IMG/VR virus record: IMGVR_UViG_3300044703_000017
Span: 1-22,213 of that record
Reading direction: 5' to 3' (one strand)
Source: a virus
DNA length: 22,213 nt
Part shown: positions 8,435 to 14,377 of the stretch, one piece after another
Layout of the letters: each line of letters opens with the position of its first letter
Position numbering within the stretch: the first letter of the stretch is position 1
Translations under genes and position numbers: made by a program
Notes under the pieces: model-generated
What the model saw: the letters and a program-made list of their open reading frames with translations, nothing else
What the model was told of the DNA's origin: nothing
Database searches by the model: none

Positions 8435-9591
8435 GCGGCGTCCGCCCGCGATTCTGTGACGGGAAATTCGTTGTGCTCGCGACCGTCGAGTAAGCGGCCG
8501 GCAGCTTTCTTGCCGACGCGACCGACACACTGCATGTCGTCGATTGAGCCGTCAGCAGAGTCGATCCATGACGGATGACCTTCGTCGCTCCAGCCGTCTT
8601 CGCTCCATTGCATCGTGGGGAAGCGAGTAGCATCCGCTGGGTCACCATCTTCGATGCCGGAGGTCACGAAGTGATGCCATGGCAACCACTCTCCCCACTG
8701 CTTGAAGAAGAACGGCACACCAGCTTCGGCGCATTGGTCTCGGATATCTCGCGACCATTGCGGATGCATCGGGCGTGCGCGCGGGCCGGACTCGCCGCCG
8801 ACTATGATCCAGTCGAGCCCGCCGAGCGTCTTGTAGCGCATACCAAGTAAGTGCAGCGCCGAGCCGTTGAAGGCATTCAGCGTCATTGTAGCGTCGCCGA
8901 GCTTGGCAAAATTGATCGGGCCTAACAGCGGCTCAGCTGAGACGAAGCGAACGGCCGCTGGCGTTTGCAAGAGATGTGGGACTCGCTCCCATGCTTCCTC
9001 TTGCCGTTCTGCGGAGACGCCGAGCCAGACGTTGGGGAGAGGCCACGGTACTTCATGCTTCGCGAGTTGTGTGTAGCGCTGACACGGATGATCGTCCGGC
9101 AATTCGAGTGCCTGCATCATCGTGTCGGCAATATCCCAAACACGATTGACCGTTCCGATATGGCCAAGGCCGTCATCGTGATCGGTGCAGTAATCGAGCA
9201 TCCGCTCCGCACGTTTCGTCAACACCTGGAACGTATGCTGCGGACACAGCGCCATGACGGCGAACACGCGATCGATATCCGCGTCGCTCAGATTTTCATG
9301 GAACAGGTCCGACATCGAGTTGACGAAAATCTTGCGCGGCTTTTTCCAGCGCAGCGGCAGCGTCAGTTGATCCTCGATCAGCGCGAGCTTGCCGGTCCAT
9401 CGTCCGCCGTGCGGCGTGCGTTCGGCGAAGCCGTGGAACGGTTGACCCGGATCGGAGAACCGCGCTGCGATCTTCTCCGCGTAGCAGCCGCCTTCGTGGT
9501 TAGGACCGCCGCAACCCGTCGTGATGCGCGAGCATCCGCGAACCGGATTCCACGTCGCATCCGTCCACTCGATGGCGCTCTTATCCGCCAT
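8431..9591 (-). CDS. phage Gp37/Gp68 family protein (DUF5131)
   Basis: This 386-residue protein is recognised from the hallmark start SAIEWTDATWNPVRGCSRIT, the tract CYAEKIAARF, the segment KPRKIFVNSMSDLFHE, and FQVLTKRAERM. Later come VWLGVSAE, RFVSAEPLLGPI and WIIVGGESGPRARPM, then FFFKQWGEW. All are standard for the Gp37/Gp68 family, widespread in actinobacterial and alphaproteobacterial phages. The fold is thought to resemble a radical-SAM-like barrel. The Cys cluster here (C-x6-C-x8-C at about 20-36) has an expanded spacing with an inserted GGPNHEGG. The biochemical role is not established. It lies 3 bp downstream of the preceding gene. Confidence 0.88.
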   Translation of the reverse strand: MADKSAIEWTDATWNPVRGCSRITTGCGGPNHEGGCYAEKIAARFSDPGQPFHGFAERTPHGGRWTGKLALIEDQLTLPLRWKKPRKIFVNSMSDLFHENLSDADIDRVFAVMALCPQHTFQVLTKRAERMLDYCTDHDDGLGHIGTVNRVWDIADTMMQALELPDDHPCQRYTQLAKHEVPWPLPNVWLGVSAERQEEAWERVPHLLQTPAAVRFVSAEPLLGPINFAKLGDATMTLNAFNGSALHLLGMRYKTLGGLDWIIVGGESGPRARPMHPQWSRDIRDQCAEAGVPFFFKQWGEWLPWHHFVTSGIEDGDPADATRFPTMQWSEDGWSDEGHPSWIDSADGSIDDMQCVGRVGKKAAGRLLDGREHNEFPVTESRADAA

Positions 9592-9594
9592 GAC

Positions 9595-10104
9595 TCACCC
9601 TCTCCCCTTCATTGAAGGTTCGGAAGCGGAGGAAGGAACGAGCGTGCGGCGGGATGATTTGCGTTGACGGTCGAAGCGCTCGCCTTCGGCCATGATGAGA
9701 GCTCCTGATTTGATCAACTTGCGTCGCGCCGCGCTGGCGTCGTTGTCCTGCCAGTCTGTCGCGTAATCGACTGCGACTTGGCTCAGGACTCCTTCCTTAA
9801 GTTGATCGTCATCTCCGATCGAATAACCGTGGTACTCAATCTGCTCATACCGTTCCGCGATCACGGCCTGCATGAACGGCGATAGCGGCCGGCGGATGTG
9901 CAGCGCTTCGAACAATCGGCGCAGCGCGTAGGATCTGACGATCGACACGACTGTCATCAAAACCCCGAAGATCAGGTTTTGCTTGAACGAAATATCGAAG
10001 CCAAGCCACGGCAGAATGATCGCGTTCGCGAGCATGGCGACACCCAGGCCAACGAGGATGTTGACCGCGGACTCCACCAACGACATGACGCGCGACTGCT
10101 TCAT
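9595..10104 (-). CDS. fusion of DUF7220-like membrane domain with a phage E-HDD-type domain
   Basis: The start is ATG 10104 (MKQSRVMSLVE), in ATGA overlap with the GcrA-like gene. The 169-residue protein has two halves. Residues 1-65 match the DUF7220-like phage membrane family: MKQSRxMSLVE, a hydrophobic segment at about 10-33, a second at about 43-56, then SIVRSYALRRLFE. Residues about 75-155 (AERYEQIEYHGYSIGDDDQL, ...QVAVDYATDW..., ...LIKSGALIMAEGERFDR) match a soluble phage domain normally found alone, with the RQIxxEGWxxxHDD...GALILAEIERLDR pattern. The second half would face the cytoplasm. Its activity is unknown; acidic clusters suggest metal or nucleotide binding. Confidence 0.75.
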   Translation of the reverse strand: MKQSRVMSLVESAVNILVGLGVAMLANAIILPWLGFDISFKQNLIFGVLMTVVSIVRSYALRRLFEALHIRRPLSPFMQAVIAERYEQIEYHGYSIGDDDQLKEGVLSQVAVDYATDWQDNDASAARRKLIKSGALIMAEGERFDRQRKSSRRTLVPSSASEPSMKGRG

Positions 10105-10346
10105 GCCGAGACCCCGTAGGTGTGAGGCCGCTCGCCGCGCTGCCATGAAGCCAGATTTCCCGCCGAGCAGCGGCGTCTAAATTCTTTACGCGTTACTTTG
10201 CCGAGCAACCCCAGCCGATTGAGTTTGCCGAGCACGCTACTGCGCGAGCAACCGAGGACTTCCGCAATTGATGTCCCCGTTTCGCCGGCCGCCCAACATG
10301 TCGTCAGCACATCAACGCGGTTCGCATTCCAGAATGTTTGCTTCAT
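10101..10346 (-). CDS. GcrA-like cell-cycle regulator
   Basis: This 81-residue protein starts at ATG 10346 after a GAGGG ribosome-binding site. Its N-terminal 45 residues follow the GcrA pattern closely: W6, then R10-V, L, W18 and G21, then SIAEVLGCSRSSVLGKLNRL GL. In Caulobacter, GcrA binds sigma-70 RNA polymerase and acts on promoters with methylated GANTC sites. The rest (KEFRRRCSAGNLASWQRGER) is basic and not conserved. The product could redirect host transcription or regulate phage genes in response to DNA methylation by the operon's own methylases. The frame continues upstream into membrane-protein sequence, but codon use changes frame there, so the short form is preferred. It is coupled on both sides by ATGA. 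Confidence 0.82.
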   Translation of the reverse strand: MKQTFWNANRVDVLTTCWAAGETGTSIAEVLGCSRSSVLGKLNRLGLLGKVTRKEFRRRCSAGNLASWQRGERPHTYGVSA

Positions 10347-10547
10347 GCCGCCCTCGCATGCGCCACAAGCGCCTGATACTTCTCGATTGCGAAGCCGAGT
10401 TCGCCGATGGTGCGGACGAGCGCGAACCGGCTCGTCTGTCCCGCGTATCCACCAGCGAATGATTCCGACGATGATGAGCACAGCGAGAAACACGATGGCG
10501 CCCGCAAGTGCAGCGAAGAACAGGATCAGCCAATCGATGATGCTCAT
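10343..10547 (-). pseudogene. small membrane-protein gene with an apparent +1 frameshift
   Basis: Starting at ATG 10547 (or GTG 10556) the frame encodes MSIIDWLILFFAALAGAIVF and a long transmembrane helix up to ...IIRWWIRGTDE. Beyond about 10440 that frame loses coding character and runs straight into the GcrA-like gene. The frame one base over gains strongly GC-rich third positions and reads RFALVRTIGELGFAIEKYQA, ending at TGA 10343 exactly in ATGA with the GcrA start. The total of 205 nt is 3n+1, as expected for one shifted base. Read through the shift, it would give a single-pass membrane protein of about 67 residues. It may be a mutation, a sequencing error or a programmed +1 shift. Confidence 0.55.
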
Positions 10548-10552
10548 GGCGA

Positions 10553-10912
10553 TCACACGCGCGTCAGGCGAAACTTCGTGGAGTCGAGACGCGCGAGCAC
10601 CGCAACCGAAGCCGCTTCATCGTTGGCGGCGATCAAGCTCGCTTCCGTGAAGTAGCCGCGCTGGCGCGTGCCGTCGTCGCCGATCCAGGTCACGAAGATG
10701 ATGCGGCCTTCGATCTCTTCGGGTGACGGAGCGGCCAGCAACCGATTGCGCATTCCCTTGGCGAGCTTCGCACGCTTGGCCAACGTCGTGATCGGGCCAC
10801 ATTCGCCATCGGCCTTGCTCGCCGGGAATGAGACGAGGCCCTGCACGGCGTGCAGGCCGGGGACGTTCACGCGGAACTGCGGCAGAAATGGAAAATGGGC
10901 TTTCTTGCGCAT
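10553..10912 (-). CDS. hypothetical phage protein
   Basis: A protein of about 119 residues (ATG 10912; ATG 10924 is 4 codons upstream) with no recognised family. It begins MRKKAHFPFLPQFRVNVPGL and later has RIIFVTWIGDDGTRQRGYF, a strand-turn-strand pattern, and a C-terminus with regular hydrophobic spacing (SVAVLARLDSTKFRLTRV). It is the first protein gene downstream of the large RNA candidate. Its stop is in GTGA with the next start, so the leftward coupled chain resumes here. No strong ribosome-binding site is seen; a 6-bp inverted repeat lies just upstream. Confidence 0.6.
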   Translation of the reverse strand: MRKKAHFPFLPQFRVNVPGLHAVQGLVSFPASKADGECGPITTLAKRAKLAKGMRNRLLAAPSPEEIEGRIIFVTWIGDDGTRQRGYFTEASLIAANDEAASVAVLARLDSTKFRLTRV

Positions 10913-10929
10913 GAGACAAACCATCCACG

Positions 10930-10948
10930 CGTCGCAAACTTAGCGACG
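10930..10948. repeat. inverted repeat upstream of a leftward gene
   Basis: CGTCGC and GCGACG form a perfect 6-bp inverted repeat with a 7-base loop, 18 bp before ATG 10912. It could be a leader hairpin, an operator or the 3' boundary of the large RNA. There is no following U tract, so it is not a typical terminator. No convincing -35/-10 pair was found between 10949 and 11020. Confidence 0.4.
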
Positions 10949-11468
10949 GCGAAAGAACGTTGATCGTGATACGCTTGTGAAAGTCAGACGCTACAGAACT
11001 GGCAGGCACGGAAACGCAATTACGCTATTGAATTAAGCTCCCCACGAGCGGCCGAGACGACGAGCCGAGTTCGGAGATAGCGTTCCTGATGGATGCGCCG
11101 ACTGGCGCAGATCATCCCAGTTCGCCGTGGGGAATCTCTGAATTGAATCTCGCGGGCCGATCGCTACTCGGCAGGCGTCATGAGCGCCCCGGTTCGTTAC
11201 CCGCGCGGCGGCCGTGACCGCCTGGTGAGCGTTTACGCCGCGAGAATTGAATCGGGTGAGAACGGCTTTCGCCACTGCACGGTCCGATGCCCACGCCGTC
11301 GCGTCGCGCATCCCGAATCCATGCTCACCCGAACTGAATTCGTGGGGCGTCCGGGAGGACCGAGACGCCCCGGCTGCACTCCGCCGTGCAGCGAGCCTAC
11401 TAGCGGCCTGAGTTATACCTTCCGCAGTCCTTTGGACCACGATTGCAGGACACGCGTTCGCTGGGGAT

Positions 11469-11483
11469 CTGAATTGAGTGCGG
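11469..11483 (-). repeat. 15-bp direct repeat, copy 1 (RNA domain linker)
   Basis: CTGAATTGAGTGCGG on the plus strand is identical to 11677-11691. It is the linker plus one arm of the adjoining hairpin 11476-11500 (GAGUG/CACUC closing pair). The two copies are 208 bp apart, which is not a multiple of three, so they cannot be protein repeats. Confidence 0.8.
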
Positions 11484-11676
11484 AGCTTTCCACTCCACTC
11501 GATGCATAGTGCGCTGCCTTGTACTTCGGCCCGCTTACGCCCATGCACTCGCGTCATCTGCGCTGTAGGTGTGACGCCACCAGATTCACGGCGCAGTCGC
11601 GGGGCAAGCAATTCCCGTTGATGTCGTCTTGCCCGATACCTGTACCCCGCATTGCTGCCGGTCCCGGCGGTATTAA

Positions 11677-11691
11677 CTGAATTGAGTGCGG
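11677..11691 (-). repeat. 15-bp direct repeat, copy 2 (RNA domain linker)
   Basis: Identical to 11469-11483. Here the arm folds into the short hairpin 11684-11696 (GAGTG, 3-base loop, CACTC). The same linker joined to a GAGUG/CACUC stem in both places suggests duplicated RNA modules. Confidence 0.8.
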
Positions 11692-12006
11692 CACTCTCTC
11701 CGCCCGTCACGCCTGTTAACCGCTTCGTCTGCGACGGAAGAGGGCGTCTTCCCGAAGGGCTCGTTCCCGTTGGTGCGGTCGGCTGGACCCTTAGACTGTC
11801 ACTCCGCCTCGGATGTGCCGGAGCACAAAATGTCGCCGGGCAACGCCTGCGCTGTACATCGCATGCGCCCTTATCCGCGTCCGGGTCCGCGTTCGTCAGC
11901 GATACCACCGAACGGACGCCGCTGACGTTCAGCGTTCCGTTCAGCCCGTGACCGGCGATCGACCGATCACAGCTTACGCTCTCTCGCTTGGGGTAACGAA
12001 TATCCA

Positions 12007-12762
12007 TCAGGCGGCAATCTCCAGACACTCGCCGATGATCTCGCGCTCAAGGGCGCCGCACTTGTCGTCCTGCCATTCCACGTCGCCCTTCATCGCAACA
12101 ATCCACCAACGTTCGCCCTTCCATTTCGGAGGGAGCGTCGTGGCGTGGAGCGTGCCGCGCTCGCAGACTTTGAGCGGACCCGGAGATTTGTGGACTACGC
12201 CAGGCGCCGCTGGCTCGACGCGACCGCCATTGTTTGACGGCTGACCATTACGGTCAGAGCGCCAGAACGCGATGATGTTTCCATCTTTGCGAAGCGCCGT
12301 TAGGCGCTCGCGCAAAACTTCTGGCCATGACGACGCGAATGCATCGATCGTGGCCAGCCAATATTCTTTGGAGCCGTCGCCGTAGCCGTAGCCGTCGCCG
12401 GAGCCGTAGCCGTCGCCGTCGCCGTAGCCGTCGCCGGAGCCGGAGCCGTAGCCGTCGCCGGAGCCGTAGCCGGAGCCGGAGCCGGAGCCGTCGCCGTCGC
12501 CGTAGCCGTCGCCGTAGCCGGAGCCGGAGCCGGAGCCGTCGCCGTCGCCGTAGCCGTAGCCGTCGCCGTAGCCGGAGCCGTCGCCGTAGCCGGAGCCGTC
12601 GCCGGAGCCGTAGCCGTCGCCGGAGCCGTCGCCGTAGCCGGAGCCGTAGCCGTCGCCGTAGCCGGAGCCGGAGCCGGAGCCGTAGTACGTGCCGCCATAG
12701 TCAAATGGCTTCGGGGCTTCGCCCCGAAGAAGATTTGTTGGCGACGCCATGGATGAGTTCAC
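12007..12762 (-). CDS. Gly/Ser/Tyr/Asp repeat protein with DUF7666-like C-terminal domain
   Basis: The start is GTG 12762, in GTGA overlap with the upstream gene; ATG 12750 is 4 codons later. The longer frame to 12921 is a shadow of that gene. The 251-residue product has a short N-terminus (MASPTNLLRGEAPKPFDYGG), then about 105 residues of alternating Gly and Ser/Tyr/Asp, then an ordered domain starting YWLATIDAFASSWPEVLRER. The C-terminus (IIAFWRSDRNGQ, GPLKVCERGTLHAT, DDKCGALEREIIGE) resembles phage domains of the DUF7666 type, which often follow repetitive regions. No signal peptide is seen. The repeat may be a flexible linker, an assembly surface or a condensate-forming tract. The gene ends directly before the RNA candidate. 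Function unknown. Confidence 0.7.
   Translation of the reverse strand: MNSSMASPTNLLRGEAPKPFDYGGTYYGSGSGSGYGDGYGSGYGDGSGDGYGSGDGSGYGDGSGYGDGYGYGDGDGSGSGSGYGDGYGDGDGSGSGSGYGSGDGYGSGSGDGYGDGDGYGSGDGYGYGDGSKEYWLATIDAFASSWPEVLRERLTALRKDGNIIAFWRSDRNGQPSNNGGRVEPAAPGVVHKSPGPLKVCERGTLHATTLPPKWKGERWWIVAMKGDVEWQDDKCGALEREIIGECLEIAA
12371..12686 (-). repeat. hexanucleotide-based tandem repeat encoding Gly-(Ser/Tyr/Asp)
   Basis: About 316 bp made almost entirely of codon pairs GGC+TCC, GGC+TAC or GGC+GAC read on the minus strand. Only the first two bases of every second codon vary. Such DNA is prone to replication slippage and should vary in length between related phages. Its other frames produce spurious Ala-Thr and Ser-Arg-Arg repeats. 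Confidence 0.95.
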
Positions 12763-13076
12763 CGCCACGGCGCGGACTCCCATGCCTGCGTTGCCGCAGG
12801 CGCACATTCGGCGACGCACGTGATGTCGCGAAGCTCGATGTCGGCCGCTGGCCCGACCTTGCAAGACTTCGTTGGTCCCGTTGCCGCAAGGCCCAGGAAG
12901 CCGCGCACTTCGCTCGACCAATAGACGCAGTTACGTGCGGCCCGTAGCTTGATTGATGTGCCGTCAGTCTCAGTGGCGTAGCCGAAGAACACGCCGCGAT
13001 GCGTCGTGGTAACAAGGACGGCGCGTTCATTCGTGTCCGCGTTCTTGTTCTTGTTGCGGTTGGGGTGATTGATCAT
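12759..13076 (-). CDS. DUF6948-like phage protein
   Basis: This 105-residue protein is recognisable by ERAVLVTTTHRGVFFGYATE, then LRAARNCVYWSSEVRGFLGL, AATGPTKSCKVGPAA and a C-terminus ending AAATQAWESAPW (approximately), all typical of a small family in alphaproteobacterial phages. It looks like a compact beta-rich domain of unknown function. The start ATG 13076 has a strong ribosome-binding site (GGAGGA, about 6 nt away). The coding start overlaps the end of the upstream gene by 50 bp, while its stop is in GTGA with the next gene. The Asn/Lys-rich N-terminal tail (NRNKNKNADTNE) is unusual. Confidence 0.8.
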   Translation of the reverse strand: MINHPNRNKNKNADTNERAVLVTTTHRGVFFGYATETDGTSIKLRAARNCVYWSSEVRGFLGLAATGPTKSCKVGPAADIELRDITCVAECAPAATQAWESAPWR

Positions 13077-13374
13077 GCGGCTTCCTCCGCCCCTGAAAAC
13101 CCGCGAGGCGCCGGGATTCGAATTCCGGTGTCTTGGATGTGACGGCGTTGATGCGACGAAGGCCGTCGACCGTCAGCGATACGAATTGGCTGCAGCGAAG
13201 CGGCGAGCGATCGCAGTCTTGCCGGTACCAAATGCTGATGAAGCCCAAGCGCCACAGAGGCACGAAGGCGGATCGAAACTTCTCCGGCACGATGACAGGT
13301 GTTCCGAAGGGAGAATGGCGGACGAGATGCTTTAGAAGATTGATCTCGACGCGCTCTAGTCTGCGAGGCGTCAC
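13027..13374 (-). CDS. hypothetical protein, possibly winged-helix
   Basis: The start is GTG 13374 (MTPRRLERVEINLLKHLVRH). The 115-residue product has a helix-rich N-terminus, a strand-like middle (VPLWRLGFISIWYR) and QFVSLTVDGLRRINAV, which together resemble a winged-helix fold. The C-terminal 17 residues are Gln/Glu-rich and come from the 50-bp overlap with the DUF6948-like gene. Third-position GC is high across the frame, supporting that it is coding. No ribosome-binding site is obvious before the GTG, so the exact start is uncertain. Confidence 0.6.
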   Translation of the reverse strand: MTPRRLERVEINLLKHLVRHSPFGTPVIVPEKFRSAFVPLWRLGFISIWYRQDCDRSPLRCSQFVSLTVDGLRRINAVTSKTPEFESRRLAGFQGRRKPHDQSPQPQQEQERGHE

Positions 13375-13424
13375 GGTAAGGGTTCATGAGCAAATGACGT
13401 GCGCGACAATGGCGCGTGTTTAAT

Positions 13425-13796
13425 TCAACAAAGATCAAGCTTGTCGATTTGAGCGATGATGCGCAGAGCGCGCTGGTGTTCGCGCCACCACTCGGCATCG
13501 CTGCCATCCATGAGCGCGGCGAGCCAAGCCGCGCCCTGTTCTGATCGCAGCAACGCGCGGATGAGATAGCCGGACGGCTTTCGATCACCTGACGCGTACT
13601 TGTAGCAACTGCTTTCCGGGAAGCCCGTGACGTAGTGCAGCGCGAGCCCGGCATCCTTGCCGAGCAACGGACGTGCCAGATCGGCGAACCATCCGCAGTC
13701 GTCACTATCGTTTTGGGTAGGAGATTTTCTTTCGCTGCCCGATTGGGGATTCGCATTCGTTGCGGCGACTGCGCCGCGCTGTAACGTTCCGTGCAT
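13425..13796 (-). CDS. small phage HTH-like regulatory protein
   Basis: This 123-residue protein is the first gene of the leftward chain. ATG 13796 is preceded by GGTGGAG at a good distance. After a polar, Ser/Asn-rich N-terminus of about 33 residues comes a compact helical domain: WFADLARPLLGKDAGLALHY, GFPESSCYKYASGDRKPSGY, LIRALLRSEQGAAWLAALM. It is a pattern seen in phage proteins next to immunity regions, where the S-S-C-Y-K-Y-A-x-G-D-R segment looks like a recognition helix. The C-terminus WWREHQRALRIIAQIDKLD is helical. It probably binds DNA. Its start is only 26 bp from a divergent plus-strand gene. Confidence 0.7.
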   Translation of the reverse strand: MHGTLQRGAVAATNANPQSGSERKSPTQNDSDDCGWFADLARPLLGKDAGLALHYVTGFPESSCYKYASGDRKPSGYLIRALLRSEQGAAWLAALMDGSDAEWWREHQRALRIIAQIDKLDLC

Positions 13797-13822
13797 GACG
13801 CCACTCCACCAAACGCAAACAC

Positions 13823-13984
13823 ATGACCGACCGACAGATCGCAGCGGACTACATCGGCTCGCTTGCCCGCCAGCTCGCGTTGATGGCGCGGCACAGGGGC
13901 ATGGGCTTCCTCGCCTACTTGCTCGAACTGGTGTGTCAGCAGGCGATCATGGAGGGAACGCAATCCAGGGACCCGCAAGGGTGA
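13823..13984 (+). CDS. small helical phage protein (53 residues)
   Basis: ATG 13823 to TGA 13982-13984. The protein starts MTDRQIAADYIGSLARQLAL and continues MARHRGMGFLAYLLELVCQQ. This regular amphipathic helix pair (ADYIGSLARQLALMAR...FLAYLLELV) is a type of small protein common in Rhizobiales genomes. No function is known. It diverges from the leftward operon with just 26 bp between starts, so promoters must lie within coding sequence or further away. No strong ribosome-binding site precedes it. Confidence 0.65.
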   Translation: MTDRQIAADYIGSLARQLALMARHRGMGFLAYLLELVCQQAIMEGTQSRDPQG

Positions 13985-13993
13985 GTGCGCGTA

Positions 13994-14040
13994 CCGGCCG
14001 GAGCCCGCAGCAGTATATCCGTGCAGTTGGCTCCGGCCGG
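13994..14040. repeat. 12-bp perfect inverted repeat
   Basis: CCGGCCGGAGCC (13994-14005) is the exact reverse complement of GGCTCCGGCCGG (14029-14040), separated by 23 bases. It starts 10 bp after the stop of the small plus-strand gene, so it could end that transcript, though no T tract follows. A structured RNA is the alternative. Confidence 0.8.
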
Positions 14041-14124
14041 ATGCCGGGAGGGCATTCGCGAAATCAGATTTCAGAGCTGCGTCCTGCTCCCCAAGCATTC
14101 CACCGGGAGTTAGGGCGCAAGAGC

Positions 14125-14163
14125 GCGGGCGGGTCAGTGCCGACAGTCGGCGGGCTCGCCCGC
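14125..14163. repeat. nested GC-rich hairpin
   Basis: GCGGGCG (14125-14131) pairs with CGCCCGC (14157-14163) and encloses a second inverted repeat GCCGAC-A-GTCGGC (14139-14151). On the plus strand the outer stem can extend two more pairs, the last a G-U, slightly favouring plus-strand RNA. Confidence 0.65.
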
Positions 14164-14284
14164 GTGCAACCTCAATCGGAATCGCGCTCGACTTCCGCGC
14201 GTGGTGGAAAATGCGAACCGCTGCGTGAAATGGAGGCCGGGCTAAATGACAAGTTCTGTGGGAAACTGCCTGTTCACGCTTGTT

Positions 14285-14300
14285 TGTCGGATTCCCGACA
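14285..14300. promoter_or_regulatory. palindromic possible operator
   Basis: TGTCGG-ATTC-CCGACA is a 6+6 palindrome with a 4-base spacer, the geometry of a dimeric repressor site. It differs from the CGGTA/TACCG operators, so another regulator would be involved. It contains GATTC, a GANTC methylation-type sequence. Confidence 0.35.
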
Positions 14301-14342
14301 TTATCCGCCGCAATTGAGACTTCCCCTACGGAATACAATTCT

Positions 14343-14367
14343 CCAGCCGGTATCAACCGTAGGCTGG
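14343..14367 (+). promoter_or_regulatory. leader hairpin next to the ribosome-binding site
   Basis: CCAGCC (14343-14348) pairs with GGCTGG (14362-14367), immediately before the G-rich ribosome-binding site of the gene at 14378. It could limit ribosome access. Confidence 0.35.
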
Positions 14368-14377
14368 GGGTTGCGTC

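Larger units (their letters stand above)
11020..11985 (-). ncRNA. candidate large structured phage RNA (about 950 nt)
   Basis: This interval has no credible protein but many perfect stems. Long domains are closed by 7-8 bp pairs: 11039-11045/11127-11133, 11149-11155/11238-11244, 11254-11260/11324-11330, 11344-11351/11364-11371 and 11602-11608/11628-11634. Compact hairpins include 11094-11109, 11373-11392, 11476-11500, 11684-11696, 11814-11827 (UCCG loop) and 11912-11940. Between domains lie short AU-rich linkers containing AATTCA (plus-strand TGAATT near 11029, 11139, 11335, 11469 and 11677; a variant near 11245). The minus strand is the likely sense: it gives GAAA and GUAA tetraloops at 11264-11273 and 11971-11980, and a G-U pair completing the 8-bp stem 11948-11955/11963-11970, where the plus strand would have an A-C mismatch. 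Size, complexity and phage context recall GOLLD and ROOL RNAs, but membership is not shown. Ends are approximate. Confidence 0.72.
13985..14377. other. 393-bp intergenic region rich in inverted repeats
   Basis: No convincing protein gene. It contains a 12-bp perfect inverted repeat (13994-14040), a nested hairpin (14125-14163), a small palindrome (14285-14300) and a leader hairpin (14343-14367). A possible -10 element TACAAT at 14334-14339 could serve the gene at 14378, but no good -35 is at the right distance. A 23-codon frame from ATG 14246, 9 nt after GGAGG, is possible but weak. Confidence 0.6.

Noticed and set aside
10101-10556. Single 151-residue membrane-GcrA fusion protein
   Set aside because: Codon usage moves to another frame between the two parts and that frame stops exactly at the GcrA ATGA; two genes with a frameshift in the first explains the data better.
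11028-11691. CRISPR array or simple iteron array from the AATTCA repeats
   Set aside because: Repeat units are only 6-15 bp and spacing is irregular (about 85 to 210 bp), unlike CRISPR. An iteron origin is possible but does not account for the flanking stems.
11033-12028. 331-codon minus-strand open frame across the RNA candidate
   Set aside because: It is unusually long for chance and an internal ATG (12007) is in TGATG with the upstream stop. But the composition is Arg/Ser/Ala/Thr/Pro-rich with no domain, third-position GC is not raised, and the nucleotide repeats fall in different codon frames. The stems explain the constraint better. Dual function is not excluded.
12300-12947. Ala-Thr and Ser-Arg-Arg repeat frames
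   Set aside because: These are other-frame readings of the hexanucleotide repeat. Only the Gly-Ser/Tyr/Asp frame has ordered flanking domains and fits the GTGA coupling.
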